A stretch of DNA of 64,000 bases from JBDRCC01 sp043822065 [NCBI: archaeon] (GCA_043822065.1 JBDRCC010000021.1:1-64000); one strand, 5' to 3'. Positions 1-7,554 are shown, numbered from the stretch's first letter. Notes: a model not told the origin generated them from the sequence alone. Translations and numbers: made by a program.

Positions 1-19
1 CCCCTTCATTTCCAGTGGA
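1..19 (-). promoter_or_regulatory. ORB-like Orc1/Cdc6 binding site (left)
   Basis: Read on the minus strand the 19 bases TCCACTGGAAATGAAGGGG match the remembered ORB consensus TCCACWGGAAACRRAGGGG at 18 of 19 positions. They include the dyad core and the G-string, the two parts contacted by Orc1/Cdc6. The site abuts the window edge. Confidence 0.55.
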
Positions 20-82
20 AGTGGGTCCTTATTATCCTATTTATAAAACTATTTATTTACTATATAGTAGATATATCATATC

Positions 83-104
83 TAATTATCTTCCATATTG
101 CAAA
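83..104 (+). repeat. 22-base direct repeat, copy 1
   Basis: TAATTATCTTCCATATTGCAAA recurs at 1670-1691 with one mismatch. The two copies bracket the winged-helix and methyltransferase genes. They may be operators sharing the TTCCATAT core with the palindromes at 746 and 793, or the ends of an inserted two-gene module. Confidence 0.6.
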
Positions 105-138
105 GAAGAAAACCCCGAGAAAACACAAAAAAACCAGT

Positions 139-152
139 TCCACAGGAAGCGA
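139..152 (+). promoter_or_regulatory. Mini-ORB-like site (right)
   Basis: TCCACAGGAAGCGA matches the dyad part of the ORB consensus with one mismatch but lacks the G-string, so it is at best a mini-ORB. Its orientation is opposite to the left box, across the AT-rich stretch. It lies just beyond the stop codon of the winged-helix gene. Confidence 0.4.
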
Positions 153-163
153 GAGCCCCCCTC

Positions 164-703
164 TCACTCAATAATGCGTTCGAGCTGCCTGTCTACCCTA
201 GCGCGCTGCCCGCTCTTGTCCCTTTTTCCGAGCCAGGCTATGATTCTGCCGTATTCCTCAAGGAGCTTCTTCTTTTCGGCTTTGGTTTTTGACTCGCCGA
301 CCTTCGCCTCAAAATTTTTCCAGACCTCGGTGCTGGCTTTCTTCCATTCCACACTCTCGGCCGGGTTGCTCCTCTTTATCCCAAGCTCCTTGACAACGCT
401 CGCTGCCTTTTCGTCCTGCTTCTCGGTCGCGTTGTGCCCAAGCGAATAATTCTTCCTTTCCGTCGCCGGGCCCCAGGTGTACTTGCCTTCGACCCGCTCC
501 GAGCCGGCCTTAATGAATATCCCTTCGTCCACACCCTTGTTCAGGTGGTAATAGACGTTCCTGAGCGTGGTCCCGCCGTATGCCTTCCGGTAAACCTTGA
601 AAATCTCGTACCCGTGCGCGACCCCACAGCAGTCTATAATCCGTTCTATCTTGTTTCTCACTTGGCTTTTCAAAGGTCGTCCGCGTCCCATAGTATCACT
701 CAT
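164..703 (-). CDS. Winged-helix transcriptional regulator, PadR-like N-terminus
   Basis: This 179-residue protein has an N-terminal winged-helix-like region (about residues 10-80). It includes HGYEIFKVY followed by TTLRNVYYHLNK and a basic GKYTWGP wing, the pattern of PadR/GntR-style DNA-binding domains. The second half is charged and helical and ends in a K/R-rich tail, with no family I recognise. Starts are possible at 703 or at the in-frame ATG at 691 (MGRGRPLK). Two TTTTCCATAT sites, one a perfect 16-base palindrome, lie 43-105 bases upstream, and related sites occur beyond its 3' end, suggesting autoregulation. DNA binding is inferred from fold resemblance only. The gene runs in the same direction as the methyltransferase behind it. 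Confidence 0.6.
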   Translation of the reverse strand: MSDTMGRGRPLKSQVRNKIERIIDCCGVAHGYEIFKVYRKAYGGTTLRNVYYHLNKGVDEGIFIKAGSERVEGKYTWGPATERKNYSLGHNATEKQDEKAASVVKELGIKRSNPAESVEWKKASTEVWKNFEAKVGESKTKAEKKKLLEEYGRIIAWLGKRDKSGQRARVDRQLERIIE

Positions 704-745
704 TCAAATGCTGCAGTCAACTAATCACAGATATCCTTTTTATTA

Positions 746-757
746 TTTTCCATATAG
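746..757. promoter_or_regulatory. Operator-like half site TTTTCCATATAG
   Basis: This site shares TTTTCCATAT with the perfect palindrome 40 bases away and lies upstream of the winged-helix gene's start. It is probably a second, weaker binding site for the same regulator. Confidence 0.4.
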
Positions 758-792
758 AAGGCAATACGAAGCTACTTAAAGCCCCTTAATTC

Positions 793-808
793 TTTTCCAT
801 ATGGAAAA
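793..808. promoter_or_regulatory. Perfect 16-base palindrome TTTTCCATATGGAAAA
   Basis: This perfect inverted repeat lies between the methyltransferase stop codon (819) and the start of the winged-helix gene (703). The same core, CTTCCATAT, is in the two 22-base repeats at 83 and 1670. It is a strong candidate operator for the adjacent winged-helix protein. Confidence 0.5.
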
Positions 809-818
809 ATATTCCACT

Positions 819-1619
819 TCAGTTTTTATCAAAAATATAGAGGTACGCCCTACCACCAAAAAAACCTCCGCTGACCATTTCATGTTTTTTCACCAGCGTC
901 CAATCTAATTTGTACTTTTTCTCTATGTCATCTTCCTGTGTTGTGAAGGCTACCCTGCAACGGTCGGTTTCTTTTTCGATTTTATTAAAAAATTTTCTAA
1001 ACTCATCCTTCGTAAGGTGCGCTCCAGTGAATATAAAACCCCCCTTAGGTATCTCGCATTCTAAGAAATCACCCCACAACATCTCAACTTTGTCGGCAGA
1101 TTTTTTTATAAACTCACACCCCTCTTTTAGCAGTTTCTCCGACTGTTTGCGGTCCTTGAAATAAAGGTCGTTGTTAGTTATTTCCCACTTCCCGTCTCTA
1201 TCTTTCGGGCCTAAGTACCACCCAGGATCTCTTAGCAAACTCTGGAAGGTCGTAACCCCCACCGGGTTCAGCTCAATCCCAACCGCCCTCGACGCGCCAT
1301 GCATTATGGCCTGGAACAGCAGAGCACCATACCCCGCGCCCAAATCGACGAATACCTCCCCCTTCTCCATATAGTCAAACAACAATTTCTCCCTCTGATT
1401 GAGTGTTGGTTCAATATTGTGGGCACTTGCCTTTTTCACAATGCTATCATACTTGTGGCTCACATCACAAGGGGTGCTCCTCAAAAACCTATAGCTCAGA
1501 GGCGCCCACAGACCGGCGTCTTCCGTTTTTCCATCAGTAGTCCTTAATACATCATGCCTAAGATAAACAGCCGTCCAGAAGAACTTGCCTACCGCCGTTT
1601 CTCCTGGTGGAACTCCCAT
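819..1619 (-). CDS. SAM-dependent methyltransferase, Dot1-like features
   Basis: This is a 266-residue class I SAM-dependent methyltransferase. Motif I reads FVDLGAGYGALLFQA and is followed by an acidic GIELNP at the end of strand 2, the adenosine-binding signature. The order (helical N-terminal region, a loop with YDSIV, then motif I, GIELNP and a WGDFLE motif) recalls the Dot1 lysine methyltransferase family, archaeal members of which exist. However, the Dot1 catalytic NN pair is not evident; the equivalent segment reads FIFTGAHL. Substrate is unknown; protein lysine, another protein or a small molecule are all possible. A TTTTAATAT box about 28 bases before the ATG fits a promoter, and a TTCCATATGG site lies just upstream of it. 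It pairs with the winged-helix regulator. Confidence 0.65.
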   Translation of the reverse strand: MGVPPGETAVGKFFWTAVYLRHDVLRTTDGKTEDAGLWAPLSYRFLRSTPCDVSHKYDSIVKKASAHNIEPTLNQREKLLFDYMEKGEVFVDLGAGYGALLFQAIMHGASRAVGIELNPVGVTTFQSLLRDPGWYLGPKDRDGKWEITNNDLYFKDRKQSEKLLKEGCEFIKKSADKVEMLWGDFLECEIPKGGFIFTGAHLTKDEFRKFFNKIEKETDRCRVAFTTQEDDIEKKYKLDWTLVKKHEMVSGGFFGGRAYLYIFDKN

Positions 1620-1669
1620 ATAGTATAATCTATGGTCGTACTGTATATTAAAATCTATACCCCAATATT

Positions 1670-1691
1670 TAATTATCTTCCATATGGCAAA
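1670..1691 (+). repeat. 22-base direct repeat, copy 2
   Basis: TAATTATCTTCCATATGGCAAA differs from copy 1 (83-104) at one base. It sits directly 3' of the DUF460 gene and upstream of the methyltransferase promoter, where a repressor could act. Confidence 0.6.
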
Positions 1692-1693
1692 TA

Positions 1694-2770
1694 TTAAAAG
1701 CCTTTCCGGTCGCCCCTATATTCTTCCAAAATCCCCTTCACATCCACCCGCTCTTTTATTTTTTTCAGCACCCAGACGCCGCTGTCGTTTGAGAGCTCAA
1801 CATCATCCTCGCCAAGGACCTCAACCCCAGCTTCGCAGAAGGCATCAAGCACATTTTTCGCGAACCCATCCCCTATCACCCGCGCCACTCCAATCCCGGC
1901 AAGCCGCCTGGCAGGCTTTTCCGCCCCTGGCTTCCTCACCCAGACGGTGTCGCCCCTGAAAATCCCTATTCCGCCCGCGCGGTCAATCTCCTCGTCGCTC
2001 AATTCCGCGACAACCTTCACAACAACCGCGCCGCCGAGCGAAAGCTCGTGCATCTTCCTGAGCATGCCAACCCTGCCTGAAAGCAGGGCCTCGCGCCGCT
2101 TCAACTCCTCATACCGCCGCCTCACACTCTCGTCGCCGCGGGTGACAATCTTCATCTTGACGAAGTCCCGCTTCCGCAGCCGCTCTATCTCGGCGTCCCT
2201 TTCCCTTACCTTCCGCTCAAGAATCTCAACCCGCCTCCCGAGCCCGGCCCTTTCCGCCTCGACCTTGCCCATCCTCTCGAGCAGGCCTGCGACGTCCGTC
2301 CTTTTCCTGGCCGCCTGCACCCTCTCGGGCGCGGCCTCCGGCTCGATGCCCTCCCTTAAAATCCGCCCGACCTCATCCCTTGCGTGCCGCTTCTTCAGGT
2401 ACCTTATCTTCCCGACGTTATTCTTGTAATAATTCAGCGCGGCCGCGGCCGCGTCCCTTATGTGCGCGTTCTTGTGCGCGTAGAGCTCTTTCTTTTTCTC
2501 CACCGGCAGCGACTCGCGCGGGTGCCAGAAGTCCACGTCAAACCTCGCGGCAAGCTTCTCCAGCTTCTTCGGCGCCGGGCTGACGTCGCTCGCCACCACT
2601 ATCGGCTTGCCGTGCTCCTGAATGAACCGTATAACCTCTGTTTCGCCCATCCCCCTCTCGTGCTTCGAGGCGAAGACCTTGCCGTCGATGTCCACAAGCG
2701 CGACTGCGGACGTCGTCCCGGGGTCGTACCCTACAAAAAAATATTTGCGCGTGGTATCCTCTTCACTCAT
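1694..2770 (-). CDS. DUF460 family protein (RNase H-like fold)
   Basis: This 358-residue archaeal protein belongs to the DUF460/COG2433 family. Residues about 10-130 form an RNase H-like domain. It opens with GYDPGTTSAVALVDIDG, the acidic first strand typical of RuvC/RNase H nucleases, and has VVASDVSP and HIRDAAAAAL further on. A long coiled coil (about 160-240) and a basic C-terminal domain follow. The role is unproven; a nucleic-acid nuclease or scaffold is inferred from fold. Family members are often about 600 residues, so this is a short version. Its start overlaps the end of the XPF nuclease gene by 8 bases, indicating co-transcription and a likely link to DNA repair. Confidence 0.8.
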   Translation of the reverse strand: MSEEDTTRKYFFVGYDPGTTSAVALVDIDGKVFASKHERGMGETEVIRFIQEHGKPIVVASDVSPAPKKLEKLAARFDVDFWHPRESLPVEKKKELYAHKNAHIRDAAAAALNYYKNNVGKIRYLKKRHARDEVGRILREGIEPEAAPERVQAARKRTDVAGLLERMGKVEAERAGLGRRVEILERKVRERDAEIERLRKRDFVKMKIVTRGDESVRRRYEELKRREALLSGRVGMLRKMHELSLGGAVVVKVVAELSDEEIDRAGGIGIFRGDTVWVRKPGAEKPARRLAGIGVARVIGDGFAKNVLDAFCEAGVEVLGEDDVELSNDSGVWVLKKIKERVDVKGILEEYRGDRKGF

Positions 2771-3434
2771 ACTTGCTGGTTACCAGGCTCCTTATCCTCC
2801 TCGCCTTCTTCGGGCCGAGCTTGTCCACCTTCTGCAGTTCGACCTCGCTTGCGGTGAACACCTTCTCCACGCTCCCGAAATGGTTCAGCATGTTCCTTGC
2901 GAGCGTCTGCCCGACGTTCGGCAGGCCTGCGACGAGGAACTCCTGCTCAGCCTGGGTGCTGGAAACCTTTTTCGAGCCGCGTATCTGAACCGACTTCTTC
3001 AGGTCGAGCTGCTCCCGCCTCGCCATCTGCCAGATATAATTCGCCGCGTCCGCCTCGCTCTCAACCTTCAGGACGGGAATCCCGTAGTCGACAACCAGGC
3101 TTATCACCGCGCCGCGGATTGCGCGCTCGTCTATGTTCCTGATTGAGTATATGTCCTCACTGCCCACCAGCAAAATAATCGGCTTCTCAAAGCTGTCCTT
3201 CATCCTCTTTGCCTGCTCGAAAAGCCTCCCATCGACCAGGCTGCTAAGAAAATCACCCAGCGACTTCCTCTCAATCCCGACCCGTTCAGAAACCTGAAAA
3301 TCCGCGACATGAAGCTGCGCAGGCTTTATCTCGGCGCCCTTTGCATACAGCTCCTTGACAACCCTGCCCTTCAGCTCGCGGTTGTCGACGTAGACATAAA
3401 CCTTCTCCCCCGCTTTCAATACCCCTTGCGCCAT
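2763..3434 (-). CDS. xpf: XPF/ERCC4-type structure-specific endonuclease
   Basis: This 223-residue nuclease cuts branched DNA such as forks and flaps. The ERCC4 domain (about 1-135) shows VDNREL and the catalytic GIERKSLGDF stretch (the family's ERKxxxD motif). The tandem helix-hairpin-helix DNA-binding domain (about 150-223) reads GLPNVGQTLARNML and KLGPKKARRI. In most euryarchaea this nuclease is the C-terminal half of Hef. Here it is free-standing, while the helicase half is encoded 600 bases upstream at 4029-7328. A TTTTAATA box about 25 bases before the ATG suggests a leaderless transcript continuing into DUF460. Confidence 0.9.
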   Translation of the reverse strand: MAQGVLKAGEKVYVYVDNRELKGRVVKELYAKGAEIKPAQLHVADFQVSERVGIERKSLGDFLSSLVDGRLFEQAKRMKDSFEKPIILLVGSEDIYSIRNIDERAIRGAVISLVVDYGIPVLKVESEADAANYIWQMARREQLDLKKSVQIRGSKKVSSTQAEQEFLVAGLPNVGQTLARNMLNHFGSVEKVFTASEVELQKVDKLGPKKARRIRSLVTSKYE

Positions 3435-3551
3435 AGCCTAACAATGCCATCCGTATTAAAATAGATTGACCCGTAAAAAGACGAAAGGACCTGCAAGCGT
3501 GCAGCCAACATATATTTTATATATGGCGTTAATATTTAGAATTAGGGAACT

Positions 3552-3998
3552 ATGTCAGACTACAACAAGAAATATAAAGGCAAGGAGCTGATCGCCCTTA
3601 TCAACGAAACTGCCATGGACGAGGAGTTCTCGCTCGTAGACAAATACGAGAAAATGCTAAAGAAATTGGAGAAGATGGACGTCTCCGAGGCAAACAAGAA
3701 AAAAATACGGCCCGTCCTGCAAAAGCTCATCAATGACAGCAAACAGCATGCCAAGATGCTTAGCGCGGCGTCGGCGGACTACTTTGGCAAAGAGAAGAAG
3801 TACTCCTCCACAGACACTGCACTTTTTGTAGCTGAACTAAAGGATGGCTTGGTGCGGGAAGTGAAGGCAGCAGACATGTACCTGCAGGGGACCACCCGCT
3901 CACCAGAAGATGCGCAAAAGAATACTCTTGAAGCCCTCATAAAATGGGAAAAGCAGCACGCCAAGCTCCTCTCCGACCTTATTGATGAGATAAAATAA
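3552..3998 (+). CDS. Ferritin-like four-helix protein
   Basis: This 148-residue all-helical protein has two internally similar halves, each with an acidic residue three before a histidine: DSKQHAKML (about 58-66) and WEKQHAKLL (about 133-141). Each half also has earlier Glu residues (AMDEEF and VREVKAADMY). This spacing fits a di-iron ferritin-like or rubrerythrin-like bundle that could handle iron or peroxide. No rubredoxin zinc ribbon is present. Metal ligation is inferred, not shown. It lies alone on the plus strand between two minus-strand repair genes, and its stop is 30 bases from the helicase stop. Confidence 0.6.
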   Translation: MSDYNKKYKGKELIALINETAMDEEFSLVDKYEKMLKKLEKMDVSEANKKKIRPVLQKLINDSKQHAKMLSAASADYFGKEKKYSSTDTALFVAELKDGLVREVKAADMYLQGTTRSPEDAQKNTLEALIKWEKQHAKLLSDLIDEIK

Positions 3999-4028
3999 GC
4001 TGGTGCGCCGGCTGGGTTACACCAATAC

Positions 4029-7000
4029 TCAATAGTCCACCAGACGCTTCTGCTTAACGCCTATCTCCTTCTTTTGCATTTCCCCGAGGACTTTTTTCAT
4101 CTTCCTTTCCCTGTGGAACGAAGACCAGTAATACCCCTCGTCCCTCGTGCCCTTCGCGACAAGGACGACGACCTTCCCCGCCCTAAATCTCGCGGTCCTG
4201 CCCCTCCGCTGTATCGTCCTGAGCGGGCTCGGGACCGGCTCGAAGAACACCACGCAGTCGCACCCGCCGATGTCCAGCCCTTCCTCAGCGACAGAGCTCG
4301 CGACGAGCACGCTGAACTCCCCCTTCTTGAACCTCTCCAGCGTGTGCACCTGCTCCTTCTGGCTCATCCCCTTCTCGGACTTGGCCGCCTGCCCTATCAG
4401 CCTCTCCGCCTTTACCCCGTTCTTCTTGAGCTCCTCGATTATCTTTTTCACGCTGTCCCTGTACTGGGTGAACACGATTATCAGCGAGCGCGGGTTTGCG
4501 GAGAGCTCGCGCGAGACAATCATCTTCAGCCTCGCCATCTTCGGGTGCTCCACACCCGCCTCGTGCAGCGACTTGGTCCTGATGACCGCGTCCATGAACC
4601 GCTCGTTCGAGAAAAGGCTCGCAACCGCGCGCGACTTCCCCTCCTTCAGCCTCCCAAGGTAGCTGTGCGTGGCAGAAATGCCCTGCGTCTCAAGAAGCTC
4701 AAGCGCGTGGTACGCCTTTATCACGCTCGCGACCTTGCTGGCCGCCGCGAACGCTGTCTTCTCCCCTCTAGATATCCTGCCCCTTATCCTTCCCTGGAGC
4801 ATGAGCAGGTCACGCTTGCGCACTTTCGCCAGCTGGGCGCTCTTCAAATATCCCTCATCCCGCAGGAATACCAAATACGGCTTCAGCGACTCCTCAAGGC
4901 TCTTCTTTATTCTCATGAAGCTTTCCGGAAGCTCCACTTCCTCCCAGATGACGTCCGAGCCCTTGACGTACTGCTTCACACCATCGTCCTTCTCCGTCCT
5001 TATCTCGACGTGCCTTATCCTCAGGTTCCTGCAGACAGCTTCTATCGTCTCCTGGTCGCCGCCAGGCGACGCAGTCAGCGCGAGTATCAGCCCGTTCGTT
5101 TCCTTCGCAATGAATACATAAGCATAATCCCCTACTGCCCGGTGCGCCTCGTCAAAAACCACAAGGCTGAATTCGTCCATGCTGAGCCTCCCTGTCAGTA
5201 TGTCGTTCTCAACCACCTGCGGCGTTGCAAAAAATACCTTTCCCCTGCTCCAGACCTCCTTCCGCTCCGCAGGGTTCGTCTTCCCGGTCAGCAAAAACAT
5301 TCCGTCAACATCCATCACATCCTCAAAATACCTCTTGTGCTGGTCAGCCAGCGGCTTCGTGGGTGCGAGGAAAAGAATCTTTTTGTCAGGATTTTTTTCT
5401 ATGATGTATGTAATAAGGAGCAGAGCCAGAGAAGTATTATGGGAAAAGAGGCCTCCATTTTTTCCGGCTATAAAATTTTGTCCATTGTTTATTATTAAGT
5501 CGTACACGTGCTCGGATTTCGCCCTTTCAATGCTCTTTATGGGGTCCCAAAGAATTGGTGCCTCGACGAGATTTTTTAAATCTTCTACCTCTTTTCTGCA
5601 ATCCACCGCCCTGCCATATACATTCAACACAAACTCAATCATCCTCACCAATTTTTCAGTTTTTGGATTTGGGGTCCAGTATATCTCTGACTTCCTTAAA
5701 TTCCATTTAGAAACTCTCAGCCGGTGCCGTACCCTCTCAAGCGTCTCAATTGTGCGGGGATGAGAAATAACACTACCTCCCCTCGATTTCACCAGTTCTC
5801 TCTCTAAAAACTTCACATCCTCTCCGAGTTTCTCCATTTCACTTATTCTTTCCTCAAAAACAGAAAAAATACATCTCGCAACCCCTCTTGATGGGCGTTT
5901 CTCGCCACGCTCGTAGATGTCTATGGTAGGAAGAGGGAAATCCTTGTATGCTGTTGTTTTCAGTAGCAATTTCTCTCTTATGCCTCGGATCTTTTTACTT
6001 ACCGGAATGACATCAGTGTTCGTGTTTTCCTTCTTCCCATCGTCCATAATGGCGCGCAATCTTTTCTTTTTCTCTTCGATCTCAAAACCAATATTGCTCT
6101 CAAATCTTTTAAGGCTGGTTCTCCCGCTTATCCTCATCACATAATACTGCCTTTTTTTTGGCGCCAGCGAATTACTCGCCCAAGCCACCTTTTTTTTGAC
6201 CCGCGCCCGTAATCCAAAACGCAGCAACAAGTAACACATCTGGGAGATCAATTGCTCGCTCGCACTTGTTAATTCAATAGTACCATCTCCCCTAATATTA
6301 CCTTCTCCATCATACATAGCTCTAAGAAAAGCAGAAACAACATTATCCGGCGCAGATAAAACACACTCTGGTACTTTTTTCTCTCTCGAGTGCGAGCCGC
6401 TCTGCATGCCGAACTGATACTTAAGGAAGTATACCAGCGCAGAGCATCTTAAGCACAAACCGCCTTTTATGCGCTCAGCCCTCACGCCAAAAATTTTTTT
6501 CGATAATCGGTCAAATTTCCTTAAAATAACTTTATCCTTATTGAAAAAATCTATGCTTCCGGCCATTCTGCCCTCTGCGATTATCATCCCGACCAACCAA
6601 GCCAAATCAGGCGTCAGCCTCCAAACAGGGCGTAGCACTTTCAAATTCATACGACCCCCACTCACAAAAACTCCCCTCAAATTTTCTTTGACCAAATCAT
6701 CCGGCAGATTTCTTTCCCTTGCATCGTCTATTCTGTAGGTTTTTTTGCGGTTCGCATCTTTTAAAACACAATAAAAACTACAGTTTACCAATTTAGATGG
6801 AAACAACCTAAAGAAGTCTATCTTTGTTTCAGTTCCCCCAATCTCTATCTTCAATGGTACGGCAACATGATCGGACACCCCTAAGTTCTTAGCTGACTTC
6901 CAGTAAGTTTGTCCATCCGCGATAGTTAATAGTGGGTGCTCTGGTGTGACGGTCACCTCAGCGCCACTTTCAGTTACAATCTTCAATAATGAATTGGATT

Positions 7001-7328
7001 TCAATCTACAGCACCCAGTAACTCCTTTGCTTTTGATGTGCCAGTCATTAAGCGAATAAACAGTAGCATCGCCGTATAATTTTACCTCCCCCCCTATACT
7101 ATTAATCTTAAATTTCTCGCCCTCGCTTTCATGGAAAATATCTCCAATCGCCTTTAACCCCCCATTTCCTAAAAGAACTACATCTTCCGGAGCGTGGCAT
7201 TTTCCTAAACCGGTTGGCAAGACTACAAGGGAATTTTTATCCAAAATGGAGCATAGAAGTTCTTCTTGGTATAGTCTTGACTCTATCTTATTTTTCTTGA
7301 TTAGTCTATGCTCTACAAACTTAACCAT
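4029..7328 (-). CDS. hef: Hef-type SF2 helicase interrupted by an intein
   Basis: This 1099-residue precursor yields an extein of about 511 residues after removal of a 588-residue intein (residues 44-631). The extein is a Hef/FANCM-like fork-remodelling helicase. It has Walker A PTGLGK/T split by the intein, DEAH box VVFDEAHRA, motif III LALTASPGG and motif VI QRRGRTARF. It lacks the usual C-terminal nuclease, which is the separate gene at 2763-3434. The first 43 codons and roughly the first 25 codons after the intein are AT-rich like the intein, while the rest is GC-rich, so foreign flanking sequence appears to have come in with it. A TTTAAAA box at 7351-7357 gives a leaderless start. Splicing is required for a working ATP site. 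Confidence 0.92.
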   Translation of the reverse strand: MVKFVEHRLIKKNKIESRLYQEELLCSILDKNSLVVLPTGLGKCHAPEDVVLLGNGGLKAIGDIFHESEGEKFKINSIGGEVKLYGDATVYSLNDWHIKSKGVTGCCRLKSNSLLKIVTESGAEVTVTPEHPLLTIADGQTYWKSAKNLGVSDHVAVPLKIEIGGTETKIDFFRLFPSKLVNCSFYCVLKDANRKKTYRIDDARERNLPDDLVKENLRGVFVSGGRMNLKVLRPVWRLTPDLAWLVGMIIAEGRMAGSIDFFNKDKVILRKFDRLSKKIFGVRAERIKGGLCLRCSALVYFLKYQFGMQSGSHSREKKVPECVLSAPDNVVSAFLRAMYDGEGNIRGDGTIELTSASEQLISQMCYLLLRFGLRARVKKKVAWASNSLAPKKRQYYVMRISGRTSLKRFESNIGFEIEEKKKRLRAIMDDGKKENTNTDVIPVSKKIRGIREKLLLKTTAYKDFPLPTIDIYERGEKRPSRGVARCIFSVFEERISEMEKLGEDVKFLERELVKSRGGSVISHPRTIETLERVRHRLRVSKWNLRKSEIYWTPNPKTEKLVRMIEFVLNVYGRAVDCRKEVEDLKNLVEAPILWDPIKSIERAKSEHVYDLIINNGQNFIAGKNGGLFSHNTSLALLLITYIIEKNPDKKILFLAPTKPLADQHKRYFEDVMDVDGMFLLTGKTNPAERKEVWSRGKVFFATPQVVENDILTGRLSMDEFSLVVFDEAHRAVGDYAYVFIAKETNGLILALTASPGGDQETIEAVCRNLRIRHVEIRTEKDDGVKQYVKGSDVIWEEVELPESFMRIKKSLEESLKPYLVFLRDEGYLKSAQLAKVRKRDLLMLQGRIRGRISRGEKTAFAAASKVASVIKAYHALELLETQGISATHSYLGRLKEGKSRAVASLFSNERFMDAVIRTKSLHEAGVEHPKMARLKMIVSRELSANPRSLIIVFTQYRDSVKKIIEELKKNGVKAERLIGQAAKSEKGMSQKEQVHTLERFKKGEFSVLVASSVAEEGLDIGGCDCVVFFEPVPSPLRTIQRRGRTARFRAGKVVVLVAKGTRDEGYYWSSFHRERKMKKVLGEMQKKEIGVKQKRLVDY
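5436..7199 (-). mobile_element. Intein with LAGLIDADG homing endonuclease in the hef Walker A motif
   Basis: The insert begins with Cys1 (CHAPEDVVLL) after PTGLGK and ends with GLFSHN before Thr+1, so the Walker A lysine and threonine are its splice neighbours. Both splicing blocks are recognisable: VTPEHPLL resembles block B and NFIAGKNGGLFSHN matches the C-terminal blocks, with terminal His-Asn. A dodecapeptide endonuclease core lies between, with LAWLVGMIIAEG (about residue 240 of the precursor) and FLRAMYDGEG (about 330). It looks intact, so it may still splice and home. Its base composition is far more AT-rich than the host genes. Walker A motifs of ATPases are favoured intein sites. Confidence 0.9.
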
Positions 7329-7350
7329 ACAAATAACAACATATGCAACT

Positions 7351-7357
7351 TTTTAAA
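7351..7357 (-). promoter_or_regulatory. TATA box of the intein-bearing hef gene
   Basis: TTTAAAA lies about 25 bases before the ATG at 7328, the spacing of leaderless archaeal promoters. It lies in the AT-rich junction between the live gene and the dead 5' remnant, so the live copy has its own promoter. Confidence 0.5.
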
Positions 7358-7359
7358 CA

Positions 7360-7503
7360 TTAACAGAGAGCGGCTTGCCGATATTCCAGGCCGGTCGGCA
7401 AAACAACCAGGGCGTTCTTGTCCTTCACCCTCGCGAAAATCTCTTCCTGGTAGACCCTGGACTCTATCTTCCCCTTTTTCACAAGCGGATGCTCAACGTG
7501 CAC
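7360..7503 (-). pseudogene. Remnant of the original hef 5' end (duplicated N-extein)
   Basis: Starting from GTG at 7503 this reads HVEHPLVKKGKIESRVYQEE, then VKDKNALVVLPTGL, and stops at 7360 after nonsense (EYRQAALC). It aligns codon for codon with the first 42 residues of the live helicase but uses GC-rich host-like codons. It breaks off exactly at the Walker A site where the intein sits in the live gene. The live gene has its own AT-rich copy of the same segment. The remnant is therefore best read as the ancestral start of hef, cut off when the intein and donor N-extein entered. The next codons (GGCAAG for Gly-Lys) reappear 7 bases later in another frame. Confidence 0.85.
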
Positions 7504-7554
7504 GCCTATAAGATGGAACCAACATTTTTAAACACCACCGCCCTAATTGCCTGC

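Larger units (their letters stand above)
1..163. other. Probable replication origin edge (ORB-like motifs around an AT-rich stretch)
   Basis: This gene-free stretch has two copies of the archaeal origin recognition box core in opposite orientation, at 1-19 (minus strand) and 139-152 (plus strand). Between them lies an almost pure A/T segment (about 29-112) suited to duplex unwinding. Two inverted ORBs flanking an unwinding element is the layout known from Sulfolobus oriC1 and related Orc1/Cdc6-dependent origins. The window begins inside the first box, so more boxes may lie to the left. An orc1/cdc6 gene is on the same contig but 24 kb away, which weakens the case slightly. Confidence 0.5.

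Noticed and set aside
4074-5498. Long plus-strand open frame of 474 codons across the hef gene
   Set aside because: It is antisense to clear helicase motifs, rich in Arg/Leu/Pro/His as expected for a shadow frame of GC-rich coding DNA, and has no recognisable domain.
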